The position numbers were made by a program, and so were the translations under genes. From Planctomycetota bacterium (GTDB lineage: Bacteria > Planctomycetota > UBA1135 > GCA-002686595): a stretch of DNA of 64,000 bases. How positions within the stretch are numbered: the first letter of the stretch is position 1; each line of letters opens with the position of its first letter. The notes under the pieces are model-generated. The model saw only the letters and a program-made list of their open reading frames with translations. It did not search any database and was not told the origin of the DNA. The stretch lies in the NCBI GenBank assembly GCA_016795205.1, contig JAEUHZ010000010.1, forward strand, positions 94,867-158,866, in the 5' to 3' direction. Below are positions 42,644 through 51,755 of this stretch, piece by piece.

Positions 42644-42850
42644 GCGCAGCGACCAGCGTGCGCGGTCGCGACGGAGGCCGGATTTCGACGTGCTGCACCC
42701 GCCCGAGCAGGCTCGCTCGGCATCCCGTCCGTTGCAGAGGTGTGCTCGACGCGCGGGCTCGCGCCGCGCCGCGCTGGACGCCAGCGCGCCCCGCGCACGG
42801 TCCCGGTGGGCTTGCGCCTCGGACTCTGCCCACGCGCGACCGACTGCTGC

Positions 42851-43354
42851 TCAGCGCGCGGCGGTCGGCCCGGGCTGGGCATCGAAGCCGTCCACCAACC
42901 GGCCCGTGACGAGCTCGACCGGCGTGGCGGCCCGGACCGCGAGCACGCGCACGCGGCAGAGGAGCGCGACGCCGGCCAGGGGATGGTTCAAGTCGAGGCG
43001 CACGTCGTCGCCGTCGTACCCCACGACCTTGGCGAAGCGCACCCGCCCGTCCTGGCGGGCCTCGAAGTGCGCGCCGATCTCCGGCGGACCGCCGGAGCCG
43101 AAGCGGTCGCGCGGCACGGATTCGATCAGTGCCGCGTCGGGGTAGCCGTAGGCGTCCTCGGGAGCGATCTCGCCCTCGACCTCGTCCCCGGGCTCCAGCC
43201 CGAGGAGCAGCCGCTCGACGCCCGGGAGCACGCGTCCGGCGCCGAACAGGAACGTCAGTGGCGCGCCCGGATCCGTCCAATCGACCGGCTGCTCCGCGCC
43301 TTGAGGGCGCAGCTCGTACTCGATCGTCACGGCGGTGCCGCGGGCGGCGCGCAT
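42851..43354 (-). CDS. SlyD-like FKBP peptidyl-prolyl isomerase
   Basis: 167 residues with the FKBP pieces VTIEYELRPQ, LFGAGRVLPGVERLLLGLEP and, in the insert-in-flap region, GDEVEGEIAPEDAYGYPD. The pattern matches the SlyD class, chaperone-isomerases of the cytoplasm. The His-rich metal tail of E. coli SlyD is absent. ATG at 43354 lies 8 nt after TATCGT; longer N-terminal extension would be non-homologous. Confidence 0.85.
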   Translation of the reverse strand: MRAARGTAVTIEYELRPQGAEQPVDWTDPGAPLTFLFGAGRVLPGVERLLLGLEPGDEVEGEIAPEDAYGYPDAALIESVPRDRFGSGGPPEIGAHFEARQDGRVRFAKVVGYDGDDVRLDLNHPLAGVALLCRVRVLAVRAATPVELVTGRLVDGFDAQPGPTAAR

Positions 43355-43362
43355 GGGCGGGG

Positions 43363-43368
43363 ACGATA
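43363..43368 (-). promoter_or_regulatory. -10-like TATCGT
   Basis: On the minus strand TATCGT ends 8 nt before the SlyD-like ATG at 43354. Confidence 0.4.
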
Positions 43369-43508
43369 CCGGCAGCCCCGGTTCGGCGCGAAAACCGGCC
43401 GGATTCCAGTTCCGAGACGCCGCCTGCCGATGCTCCCGGCGGATCCCTGGCGGAGGGAGACCAGCGTCGCGCGCAGAGAAGAGGCCTGCGATGCACAGGG
43501 GGGGCAGC

Positions 43509-45218
43509 ATGAATCCGCACAGATCGAACCGGCGCTGCGCGCTCGGCGTGGGCGTCGTCCTGGCCACGGGTAGCGTGGTCCAGGCTCAATCGCTCGTCCA
43601 CGCCGTGCCCGGCACGGCCGCGGGCGAGAGCTACGGCACGGCCGTGGCCCTGGTCGGGGACGTCGATGGCGACGGCCGCGCCGATTTCGCTGGCACGAGC
43701 ACGACCGCGGCGCAGAACCGCGGCGTCGTGCGCCTGCATTCGGGGGCGGACGCTGCGCTCGTGTGGGAAGTCCAGGGTCCGATCGCCGGGCAGCGCTTCG
43801 GGGCCAGCCTGGCGCGCTTGGGAGACCTGGACGGCGACGGTCGCGACGACCTGCTCGTGGGGGCTTGGTCGGCGAGCTTCACCGGCGCGCTGCAGGCCGG
43901 CGCCGCACGCGTCCTGTCGGGAGCGTCGGGCGCGACGATCCGCGAGCACCGCGGCGACGCGGCGCAGGACCACTTCGGCTGGACGGTCGCCGGCCTGGGC
44001 GACCTCGACGCGGACGGCGTGCTCGACTACGCGGTCGGTGCGGTCGACGACGACGACAACGGCGGTTCGTCGGGCACCGTGCGCGTGTTCTCGGGCGCCA
44101 GCGGCGTGACGCTCTACACGCTGCGCGGCGCCGCCGCCGAGGACCTGTTCGGCACCGCGATCGCACGCGTGCCCGACGCCGACGGCGACGGCGTCGACGA
44201 CATGGCGGTGGGGGCGCCGAGCTTCGCGTCCAACCTGCGACCAGGGTACGTGCGCCTGCACTCGGGCCGCACGGGCGCGCTGCTGTGGACCGTGCTGGGA
44301 AGCGCGAACCAGGACCAGTTCGGTGGCGCGGTCGCCGGTCTCGGCGATCTCGATGGCGACGGCCGCGGTGAGGTGCTCGTCGGCGCGCGCCAACTCCAGA
44401 TCGGCGCGACGGGGTACGCGCGCGTCCTTTCCGGGGCCGACGGGAGCGTGCTGCGCGAGTTCCAGGGACCGGCTGCGGGCGCGCGCTTCGGCGCGACGGT
44501 GGCGGCGGCCGGCGACGTCGACTACGACGGGATCCCGGATCTGTGGATCGGCGCCCCGGAGTCGAGCGCGACCGGCCTGCGCGCCGGGCGCGTCGAGGCC
44601 TACTCGGGGGCCAGCGGTGCGCTGCTCGCGCGCTTCGAGGGCGTGGCCGCGAACGCCCGGCTGGGCTCCGCGCTGGACGCCGGACCGGACGTCACCGGCG
44701 AGGGCGGACCGGACCTCGCGGCCGGCGCCCCGGGTGAAGCCGTGCCCGGCACGAACGCCGGTGCGCTGCGCGTGTTCCGCGGCTCGGAGCTGGCCCCGCC
44801 GCCGCCTCCGGAGCCGGGCCCGCGCGACTCCCTGGAGGCCGACCGGCTGGTCGTCTCCTGGTCCGCGCGGGACGTCCAGCGGCTCGACCTCCAGGCGCCG
44901 GCGGAGCATGCCGGGCGCCTGTGGCGCATGCTCGGCAGCGGTTCGGGCACCTCGCCCGGCTTCCACGTCCTGGGCCTCCACGTGCCCCTGAACCGCGACC
45001 GGTACCTGCTGGGCTTGGCCGTGGCGCCCGGTTGCACGCCCCTCGACCCGGCCTTCGGACGGCTCGACGAGACGGGTCGGGCGGTGAGCGCGTTCCGGCT
45101 GGATCGACGCCACCGACCGTGGATCGGGCGCACCTTCCACCACGCCTACGTCGTGCTCGACGAGCGCTGCCGACCGCGCTTCGCCAGCGTGCCGGTGGCC
45201 GTGACCATCGCGCCCTGA
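43509..45218 (+). CDS. Secreted FG-GAP (integrin-like) repeat protein
   Basis: 569 residues. A signal peptide (CALGVGVVLATGSVVQAQS) precedes at least six FG-GAP units with calcium-loop signatures such as LVGDVDGDGRADFAG, RLGDLDGDGRDDLLVG and GLGDLDADGVLDYAVG. The C-terminal 140 residues form a separate beta domain after a Pro-rich linker (PPPPPEPGP). It should form a beta-propeller outside the cell. ATG 43509 is preferred: it has a strong AGGGGGG site upstream and a canonical signal sequence; ATG 43491 is possible. Confidence 0.8.
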   Translation: MNPHRSNRRCALGVGVVLATGSVVQAQSLVHAVPGTAAGESYGTAVALVGDVDGDGRADFAGTSTTAAQNRGVVRLHSGADAALVWEVQGPIAGQRFGASLARLGDLDGDGRDDLLVGAWSASFTGALQAGAARVLSGASGATIREHRGDAAQDHFGWTVAGLGDLDADGVLDYAVGAVDDDDNGGSSGTVRVFSGASGVTLYTLRGAAAEDLFGTAIARVPDADGDGVDDMAVGAPSFASNLRPGYVRLHSGRTGALLWTVLGSANQDQFGGAVAGLGDLDGDGRGEVLVGARQLQIGATGYARVLSGADGSVLREFQGPAAGARFGATVAAAGDVDYDGIPDLWIGAPESSATGLRAGRVEAYSGASGALLARFEGVAANARLGSALDAGPDVTGEGGPDLAAGAPGEAVPGTNAGALRVFRGSELAPPPPPEPGPRDSLEADRLVVSWSARDVQRLDLQAPAEHAGRLWRMLGSGSGTSPGFHVLGLHVPLNRDRYLLGLAVAPGCTPLDPAFGRLDETGRAVSAFRLDRRHRPWIGRTFHHAYVVLDERCRPRFASVPVAVTIAP

Positions 45219-45317
45219 GCCGTCCGTCCGGGAGCGAGCTGCGAAACCGCTCGAAATCCCGAGAAATACGCGCGACAGGCTTGTTGCACCGCCTGCGGGG
45301 CTTTGCTAGGTACTGCG

Positions 45318-45337
45318 GAATCGCCGGAAAAACCCGG
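45318..45337. promoter_or_regulatory. Leader hairpin upstream of HU-like gene
   Basis: TCGCCGG-AAAAAC-CCGGCGA forms a 7 bp stem with an A-rich loop 26 nt before the ATG. TTGCAC and TAGGTA, 17 bp apart and just upstream, could be a weak promoter. Role of the hairpin unknown. Confidence 0.3.
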
Positions 45338-45363
45338 CGAAAACCACATCCCCCGAGGATTCC

Positions 45364-45720
45364 ATGGCCAAGAAGTCCAGCAAGCCCGCGGCGAAGGTCG
45401 TCAAGATCAGCGCCGCTTCCAAGCCCCGCAGCAAGGGCGAGTTCTTCCGCACGATCGCCGACGCCACGCAGCTCTCGCGCAAGCAAGTCGTCTCCGTCTT
45501 CGACACGATGGGTCGCATCCTGGCGGCCGATCTGGGCAAGAGCGGCCCCGGCATCTGCAACGTCGCGGGCCTCATGAAGGTCACGGTCGTGCGCAAGCCC
45601 GCCACGAAGGCGCGCAAGGGCATCAACCCGTTCACGAAGGAAGAGGTCATCTTCAAGGCCAAGCCGGCGCGCAACGTCGTCAAGGTCCGTCCGCTCAAGA
45701 CGCTCAAGGGCATGGTCTGA
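45364..45720 (+). CDS. HU-family DNA-binding protein
   Basis: 118 residues. The Lys/Ala-rich N-terminal extension (MAKKSSKPAAKVVKIS) precedes an HU-like fold: EFFRTIADATQLSRKQVVSV, then ICNVAGLMKVTVVRKPATKA with the beta-arm region KGINPFTKEEVIFKAKPARN. It should bend or compact DNA. The arm deviates from the standard HU consensus, and such divergent HU proteins occur in planctomycetes. Confidence 0.8.
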   Translation: MAKKSSKPAAKVVKISAASKPRSKGEFFRTIADATQLSRKQVVSVFDTMGRILAADLGKSGPGICNVAGLMKVTVVRKPATKARKGINPFTKEEVIFKAKPARNVVKVRPLKTLKGMV

Positions 45721-46095
45721 TCGCGAGCGCCCGGCGCGCGCGGCGCGAGATCCGCGGAGGGGCGCGTCCCCATCCGGACGGACCTCGCGCGCGGCCCGCG
45801 CTCGGTGCCGCGCCGCGGCGTCGAGCGCGGACCGCGTTCGGCGAGAGCGCGACGCGCCGGCGCCGGGCGGATCCGAACGGGCGCCCGCCCGGGCTTCGAG
45901 CCCGGGCGGGCGCATGGCTTGGTGCGCGCTGCTCCCAGTGCGATCGGCCTGGCCCGCCCGCAGCGCGGCAGGCGCTGCCGTGACCCAGGGACGCGCGCGC
46001 CAGCGTGTGCGCTCCATCGTCGCGCACCACGGAGGTTCACGCGGGCCGCCGGAGGCCGCCACCCGAGTTGGCCCGCCTGCGATCCGTGTGGGCCG
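45721..46095. other. 375 bp intergenic region
   Basis: Between the convergent HU-like gene and the gene ending at 46096 I see no coding sequence or RNA gene. It holds the perfect hairpin at 45881-45913 and otherwise unstructured GC-rich DNA. Confidence 0.5.
45881..45913. terminator. Perfect 15 bp hairpin, possible bidirectional terminator
   Basis: GCGCCCGCCCGGGCT-TCG-AGCCCGGGCGGGCGC lies between two convergent genes. It is 160 nt after the HU-like stop and 182 nt after the stop of the minus-strand gene; no U-tract on either side. Confidence 0.5.
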
Positions 46096-48690
46096 TCAGC
46101 GCACGCCCAGGGACTGGAGTCGACCGACGAGACCGACCCAGTTCGCGCTGTTGTCCGTCGACGGGTTGGAGGCCGTCTCGGCGAACTCGGCCAAGCGCTC
46201 GGACCAGTTCGAACGGGGTGTCCCGCAGTCCAGCGCGCGCCGCAGATAGCGGTTCGCGAGCCCGCGCCCGGCCGCGCCACCCTCGGTGATCCGCGCGGCC
46301 CAGTCGAGCGCGGCCCAGGGGTAGGTGATCTCGACGCCGCCGCCCAGGCCGCCCTCGGGCAGATGGTTCGGACCCCAGTGCCGCGCGTCGCTGAACGGTG
46401 GCGTGGCGCGCTCGTCGTTGCGCGAGATCGCGAAGGCGGAGCGCGGTCCCTGCTGGAAGATCGAGGGGCGCGCCGGGTCCGGCTGCCAGCCGGCAGGGAT
46501 GCGCTGCCAGACCGGACCGAAGTCGAGGTACTCGACCGCGCGCACGGAGAGCGCCTCGAGGTCCTGCGTGAGCCGCTCGTTGCGCCCGCGGTGGACGCTC
46601 TCCACCAGGCAGCGCTGGGCGTGGATCAGGAAGCGGCATTCGAAGGCCTGCGAGACCGTGTAGGTGTTGCTGCCGTCGAGCAGCCGCTCGGAGAGGATCC
46701 GCTGGATGAGCCCCGACGGCATGGCCGCGCGCAGGAGCAGCAGCGTGTAGCGCTCGAACCAGGGCCGGTGGGCCGCGCGCCAGGCTTCGTCGCCGAGCGA
46801 GTAGGCCGCACACAGCGCGTCGACGCCCCAGGCGTGGTCGCGACCGATCGGCAGACCCTGGTGCGGGTGCTGCGCCACGATCGACTCCCAGATCCGCAGC
46901 GTGAGCCCCGGCGACCAACTCTCCCTGACGTGCGGGCTCTCGTGGACGAACAGCCGGAACAACTCGGCCGAGAGCCGCAGGTCGTCCTTCGCGAGCGGAT
47001 CGTTGGCCAGCCAGGCCAGCGCCTTGGCGTGCTTCGTGTAGCGCACGAGGTGCTGGTCGTCGTGAGGCCACCAGCGGAGCAGCACGTCGTTCCGGTAGGG
47101 GATCGAGCCGCCCGCCTCGTGCGGGTTTCCTGGGTCGTAGGCCGGGCGCAGACCGCGTCGCGCGACCTCGTGGACCTGCTCGGAGGCCGGCGGGCCGCCG
47201 TTCATCGGCAGGCGGAAGGCCGGGATCACGACGCGCCCGTGCGTGCGGTAGTCGAAGGGGATGCGGCCTTCGGCGTCGAGCCAGCGCGCGTGGCCGACGA
47301 CCTCGCCCTCCTGGTCGTAGGTGGCCTCGGGCTGGCGGCACACGTTCATCCGGTGGCGCAGCGCGAGCAGGTCGAGGCCTTCGCGGCTCGCCGCGTAGGC
47401 CGTGTCATGCCCGTCGACGAGCTGGATGCCCTCGCCGCCGACGCCGCCCTGCTCGGGCGTGAACCAGGGATGGGCCCAGCCCATGACGCCCGCGACCACG
47501 TACCAGCCGCGCGCCGTGCCGGTCTCGAGCGCGGCGCGCAGGTCGTTGGCTTCGCGCGCGAGGCGCGCGCGGACCGCCGCCTTGCCCACGAGCCCGCCGT
47601 CGCGGACGAAGTCGAGGTTCGCCAGGAAGTCGCGCTGGGGGAAGTAGTGCGCGGTCTGCGGGTTGGTCCACGACCACAGCTTCGCGCCCGACCCCGGGAA
47701 GGCCACGCCGCCGAAGCGTTGGAGCGCGCGCGCCCGGGCCTCGTCCTCGACGCGCACGAGCACGAGCCGGCGCTCGAACTGCGCCTGCGGTCCCATCATG
47801 TGCAAGCGCCCGCCCTCGAGCTTCCCGACGATCGGGATCACGCGCGAGGCTCCTTCCTCGTAGGCCGGCCCGAAGTGCGGATCCGCCACGTCGGGCACGG
47901 CGGTCCAGGCCTTCGGCAGGACCAGCTCCAGCGCACGGAAGTGGACGATGCCGAGCACGTGCTCGAAGGCGCGTGGCGCGCGGCTCCCGGCGATCGCGCC
48001 GTTGTGCACGCGCAGGTCGAGCCCGACCGCCGTCTCGTCCGCCCACTCGCGCACGTAGGCGTGGAGGCCCATGAGGTGCGGCAGCGGCGGCGCCTCGCCG
48101 GTGCCCGGCGCAGCGCCGGGCCCTGGAACCGGCGCCAGCGTCGCCGCGTGGCGACGCACGCGCATCCAGGCTCCGGCCTGCAGGGTCTTGGAAGCCCCGA
48201 AGCCCAAGCCCGCCGGGTTGCCCGCCAGCTCCGCCGCGTAGAGGTTGCCGTACACGTCGCGAGCGCGCAGCCAGAACCGTCCGCGCGCGGTGGGGTCGAG
48301 GAGCTCCGCGACCGCCGCGGGCACGGCCGGTGCGTCGGGCAGCGCGGCGCCGGCGTCGCGCAGCACGCTGGCGCCCATGCGTGCCCCGATCCGCACGTCG
48401 GGCCCGATCCGGACGCGCGCGGCGAGCTCGATCGCGTCGGCGTCGCCGCGCGGGCTCCGCGACACGGTCGTGACCTGGGCGCGCACGGGTTCCTGGCCCG
48501 GCATGCGCACCAGGAACGGCGAGAGCCCGTCGGCGCGCGGCCAGGTCCCGGCCGGCACGGGGATCACGGCGCGCAACACGAAGCTGCGGGCCGGGGCCTC
48601 GAGCTCGAGGCGCGCGACGACGTCGGCGTCCTGAGCCTGTGCGCCGAGCGACGAGCAGGCGAGGAGCAGGACCAGGAGGAGCGCGCGCAC
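46096..48690 (-). CDS. Large secreted protein of unknown function
   Basis: 864 residues. A signal peptide (LLLVLLLACSSLGAQAQ) precedes an N-terminal beta region. A long mixed region rich in Trp and His (EWADETAVGLDLRVHNGAIA; LWSWTNPQTAHYFPQRDFLA; AVEYLDFGPVWQRIPAGWQP) follows; its helical stretches may form an alpha-toroid. I do not recognise it. It starts with GTG 6 nt after TAGGAT and is followed, divided by 19 bp, by another secreted protein gene in the same strand order. Confidence 0.55.
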   Translation of the reverse strand: MRALLLVLLLACSSLGAQAQDADVVARLELEAPARSFVLRAVIPVPAGTWPRADGLSPFLVRMPGQEPVRAQVTTVSRSPRGDADAIELAARVRIGPDVRIGARMGASVLRDAGAALPDAPAVPAAVAELLDPTARGRFWLRARDVYGNLYAAELAGNPAGLGFGASKTLQAGAWMRVRRHAATLAPVPGPGAAPGTGEAPPLPHLMGLHAYVREWADETAVGLDLRVHNGAIAGSRAPRAFEHVLGIVHFRALELVLPKAWTAVPDVADPHFGPAYEEGASRVIPIVGKLEGGRLHMMGPQAQFERRLVLVRVEDEARARALQRFGGVAFPGSGAKLWSWTNPQTAHYFPQRDFLANLDFVRDGGLVGKAAVRARLAREANDLRAALETGTARGWYVVAGVMGWAHPWFTPEQGGVGGEGIQLVDGHDTAYAASREGLDLLALRHRMNVCRQPEATYDQEGEVVGHARWLDAEGRIPFDYRTHGRVVIPAFRLPMNGGPPASEQVHEVARRGLRPAYDPGNPHEAGGSIPYRNDVLLRWWPHDDQHLVRYTKHAKALAWLANDPLAKDDLRLSAELFRLFVHESPHVRESWSPGLTLRIWESIVAQHPHQGLPIGRDHAWGVDALCAAYSLGDEAWRAAHRPWFERYTLLLLRAAMPSGLIQRILSERLLDGSNTYTVSQAFECRFLIHAQRCLVESVHRGRNERLTQDLEALSVRAVEYLDFGPVWQRIPAGWQPDPARPSIFQQGPRSAFAISRNDERATPPFSDARHWGPNHLPEGGLGGGVEITYPWAALDWAARITEGGAAGRGLANRYLRRALDCGTPRSNWSERLAEFAETASNPSTDNSANWVGLVGRLQSLGVR

Positions 48691-48696
48691 GTTGCG

Positions 48697-48702
48697 ATCC
48701 TA
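48697..48702 (-). promoter_or_regulatory. -10-like TAGGAT
   Basis: On the minus strand TAGGAT ends 6 nt before the GTG at 48690. Confidence 0.4.
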
Positions 48703-48709
48703 GCCGCGC

Positions 48710-50533
48710 TCAGCGCACCACGATCGCGTCGATCCCGAACGTCGCCGGACCCGTGCCCAGCTCGGCCACGTCGACGAGCAGGCGGAAGGATGACCCCACC
48801 TCGTGCACGCCGAGGTCGATGACGACCGGTCCCGCGAGCTCGGCCTCCCGGTCGCGGGCATCGAAGGCCTCCCCGACGACCCGGCCGTCGACGGCGAAGC
48901 GCACGCGCCCGAACCCCCGACCCGTGAGCGCCCGGACCTGGACGGCGCGCCGTCCAGGCGCGGAGCGGACGCGCAGCTCGACCCGCTCGCCCGGGCGCGC
49001 GGCGCGCGCGCGCAGGAAGTGACCGCCCGAGCACGGCAGGCCGTCGCACGCTCCGGGAGCCAGCTCGACGCCGTCTGCGGCCGAGACGGGCATCGACTCG
49101 GCCTCGACCGCGCCGGCGATCGTCGGGTACGCGAGCCTCGGCAGCGTGGACGACGGGTCGCGCGGGATCTCGGACGCGTCGGTCCCCGCACCCGGCGCCC
49201 CGTACCACAGCAGCAGCGAGGCGCGTGGCACCGGTGCCGGCAGCTCGCCGGCGACGAGTTCCAGCTCGCGCTCGAACGGCAGACGGTCCAAGAGCCGCCA
49301 GACGAAGGCGTGCGCGCGACCGAACGGCGGCCAGGGATCGAGGAACGCGCCTGCTCGAAGCGCCGTGGCGCAGCCCGTCCGCACGGATCCCGTCCGGACG
49401 ACGAGCTCCGCGGCGTCGGATCCCGGGAGCCGGACGGCCGACGCTCCGTCCACGCGGGCCTGGAGGGCACCCACCTGGACGGGTTCCAGCGCCGGGTTCG
49501 AGAGCGCGAGGTCCTCGCCGAGGAGCACACCCCGTCCCGTGAGGCGCAGTCGGCCGGACGCTGGCGGAGCCGCCGGCAGCCAGGCGGCATGGAAGTGGAG
49601 CGAGCGCTCGTCCCACTCCCACGCGCTCGTGCGCAGGCTGCCGGACACGTGCAGGTCGGGGTCGCCGGCGTGGTCGATGCGCACGCTGCACGACTCGCGG
49701 TACGGCATCACGAACCGGGCGACGAGCAGGCCCGCCTCCGTCACCGTGCGGAAGGCATCGTGGCGTGGACGCAGCTCGTCGTGCGCGCCGAACAGCGCCC
49801 CCAGCGGCACGGCGACGCACTCCTCCCCATCGAAGGCCATCCGCAGCACGCTGCCCGCGAGCGCGCGCGCCGGATCGGCCGCGTCGATCTGGAGTTGGAT
49901 CTCGTGGATCGCGCGCGGACCGCGCGTCGGCGAGCCCGGGTTCGAGAGCAGTTCGCCCGCCGGCACGGTGCGCGACAGGTGGAAGCGAAAGGTCTCCTCG
50001 CCGCGCTGGGTGGCGCCGCGGCTCCAGCCCGCCCGCGCCTGCTCCAGCGCGCGCAACGCCTGCTCCAGGTCGCCGGGCGCGAACGACGCCACCGGGACGC
50101 CGCTGGCGTAGCGCCGCCAGGCGATGCGCGCCGCGGGGTCCGTCGTCGTGACGCGCGCCGAGCGCGCGAAGGGGATCGGCAGGTCGAGGACCAGCAGGCC
50201 CTCGCACGCGTCCGCAGCGAGCGCGCGCAACTCCGCATCGAGCACGGGCTCGTCCGAGCCGTCGAGCAGGACCCGCACGCGCGCCGCAGGGTCCGAGGCC
50301 GTGACGCGCACGACCGCGCCGGGGCCGGCCACGTCGAGCAGCACGAACTCGTCCGTGCTCCCGCCGCGTGCGGGCGCCGGCCCGACGGCGGAGCCCTCCA
50401 GGCGGTAGGGCGGATCGGGGAAGCGCGCGAGCGCCTCCGGGTCCGCGAACTCGGCCAGCAACCGCGCCAGGCCGACCGGCTGGGTCGCGGCCGGCGCGGA
50501 CTGGAGCACCAAGGCGGCGAGAGCTGCGAGCAT
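48710..50533 (-). CDS. Secreted DUF2961 (GH172-like) protein
   Basis: 607 residues with a short signal peptide (MLAALAALVLQSAPAATQP). FVLLDVAGPGAVVRVTASDP, then VRVLLDGSDEPVLDAE, DLPIPFARSARVTTT and WRRYASGVPVASFAPGDLEQ match the first beta-sandwich of DUF2961/GH172, a family of glycan hydrolases. The match is weaker in the second half, which has a discoidin/CBM-like C-terminus (residues about 480-607). Enzymatic activity is uncertain. Confidence 0.6.
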   Translation of the reverse strand: MLAALAALVLQSAPAATQPVGLARLLAEFADPEALARFPDPPYRLEGSAVGPAPARGGSTDEFVLLDVAGPGAVVRVTASDPAARVRVLLDGSDEPVLDAELRALAADACEGLLVLDLPIPFARSARVTTTDPAARIAWRRYASGVPVASFAPGDLEQALRALEQARAGWSRGATQRGEETFRFHLSRTVPAGELLSNPGSPTRGPRAIHEIQLQIDAADPARALAGSVLRMAFDGEECVAVPLGALFGAHDELRPRHDAFRTVTEAGLLVARFVMPYRESCSVRIDHAGDPDLHVSGSLRTSAWEWDERSLHFHAAWLPAAPPASGRLRLTGRGVLLGEDLALSNPALEPVQVGALQARVDGASAVRLPGSDAAELVVRTGSVRTGCATALRAGAFLDPWPPFGRAHAFVWRLLDRLPFERELELVAGELPAPVPRASLLLWYGAPGAGTDASEIPRDPSSTLPRLAYPTIAGAVEAESMPVSAADGVELAPGACDGLPCSGGHFLRARAARPGERVELRVRSAPGRRAVQVRALTGRGFGRVRFAVDGRVVGEAFDARDREAELAGPVVIDLGVHEVGSSFRLLVDVAELGTGPATFGIDAIVVR

Positions 50534-51730
50534 CTAGAAGAAGTCCGCGGTCCAGGGTGCCGCTCCCGCCGTCATGGCACTCAGCGCCGCGAGGTCCGCG
50601 GCCGGCCCGGACGCGAGCCCGCGGAAGGCCAGCGCCTCGGCCGTCTGGGCTCCCGTGTACCAAGGCCCCAGCGCGCGCGCTGCGAGCCGCACGCGTCCCG
50701 CGCCCCCACGCCGCACGCGCGCCACGCCGTCCTCGACCGTCACGACGAAGCGATCGTGGTTGTGGGGCAGCAGCCGGTCCTCGACCGCGATCTCGACCTC
50801 GGCCTGCACGTGACGCGCGAAACCGCGGGCCGCGAGCGCCGCCGGCACGTCGAGCACGCGCAGCATCCAGGGATGGTGCAGCGCGTGGCGCGCCGGCAGC
50901 CCATCGAGCAGCCCGCACACGGGGTCCCAGGGCGCGAGGAACAGCTGCACGTCGACCGCGATCGTGGCATGGGCGGCGAGGAACGCGAGCAGCGCGCGCG
51001 CCGCGGGCGCGTCGTCCGCCGCCAGGTCGCCGACGACCAGATCGAAGCCCCACGACCGTCGCTTGCGGCGCGCCACGAAGACGTAGCCTGCGAGCTCACC
51101 GCCGCGCTCGACGCCGAAGCCCTCGCGCAGCTCACCGCGGAATTCCCGCACCCGGTCCCAGAGCGCCTCGTTGCGGTCGATCCAGCCGTCGCGTCGCGCC
51201 CCAGAGCGCCGGTGCAAGGCGCGCACGCGGTGGTCGTGCACGCCCTCGGGCAGGGGCACGAGCGGCTCGGCCCCCTTCACGCGCGGCAAATCGCGGCAGC
51301 GCGCGTCGAGTTCGTAACGGCCGCCCGCGACCTCGAAGTCGGCCGAGCGATACAGCGCCAGGTTCGACGGGTAGAGCGCGGCGATCGGGAAGCCGCGCTG
51401 CGCGGTCTCGCGCAGCGCGCAGCGAACGAGGCGCGAAGCCAGGCCGGCGCCGCGCCGGTGCGGCTCGACCCCGACCGCCGCGATCCCGGCGCAGGGCACG
51501 GAGCGGCCCCCGAACCACTGCCCGCAGTCGTACCAGCCCAGGCAAGCGACCACCTCGCCACCGTCGTCGAGCACGCGCACGTCGCCGCCCAGGCGCCGCC
51601 AGGCCACGCCCGAGGACTCCCGCTGGAGGCCGAACGAGCGCTCGAGGATGCGCGCGAAGGCGGACTCGTCGTCCGGCCCGGCGGCAGGCCGGTAGGCAGG
51701 CTCGTCACGCGCGTCGTCGTTCCGTGCCAT
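50534..51730 (-). CDS. Eis-like GNAT N-acetyltransferase
   Basis: 398 residues. The N-terminal GNAT fold has VPCAGIAAVGVEPHRRGAGL and ASRLVRCALRETAQRGFPIA, the acetyl-CoA pyrophosphate-binding loop. The second GNAT-like half and a C-terminal SCP2-like domain (DRFVVTVEDGVARVRRG) give the two-domain length of Eis/enhanced intracellular survival proteins, which acetylate amines. It is followed directly by the divergent aminotransferase gene. Confidence 0.8.
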   Translation of the reverse strand: MARNDDARDEPAYRPAAGPDDESAFARILERSFGLQRESSGVAWRRLGGDVRVLDDGGEVVACLGWYDCGQWFGGRSVPCAGIAAVGVEPHRRGAGLASRLVRCALRETAQRGFPIAALYPSNLALYRSADFEVAGGRYELDARCRDLPRVKGAEPLVPLPEGVHDHRVRALHRRSGARRDGWIDRNEALWDRVREFRGELREGFGVERGGELAGYVFVARRKRRSWGFDLVVGDLAADDAPAARALLAFLAAHATIAVDVQLFLAPWDPVCGLLDGLPARHALHHPWMLRVLDVPAALAARGFARHVQAEVEIAVEDRLLPHNHDRFVVTVEDGVARVRRGGAGRVRLAARALGPWYTGAQTAEALAFRGLASGPAADLAALSAMTAGAAPWTADFF

Positions 51731-51743
51731 CGTGGAGGGCGAG

Positions 51744-51749
51744 TATAAA
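51744..51749 (+). promoter_or_regulatory. -10 TATAAA before aminotransferase gene
   Basis: TATAAA is the closest match to the sigma-70 -10 in the window and ends 6 nt before the ATG at 51756, which supports that start and a leaderless mRNA. Confidence 0.5.
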
Positions 51750-51755
51750 GGCGTG

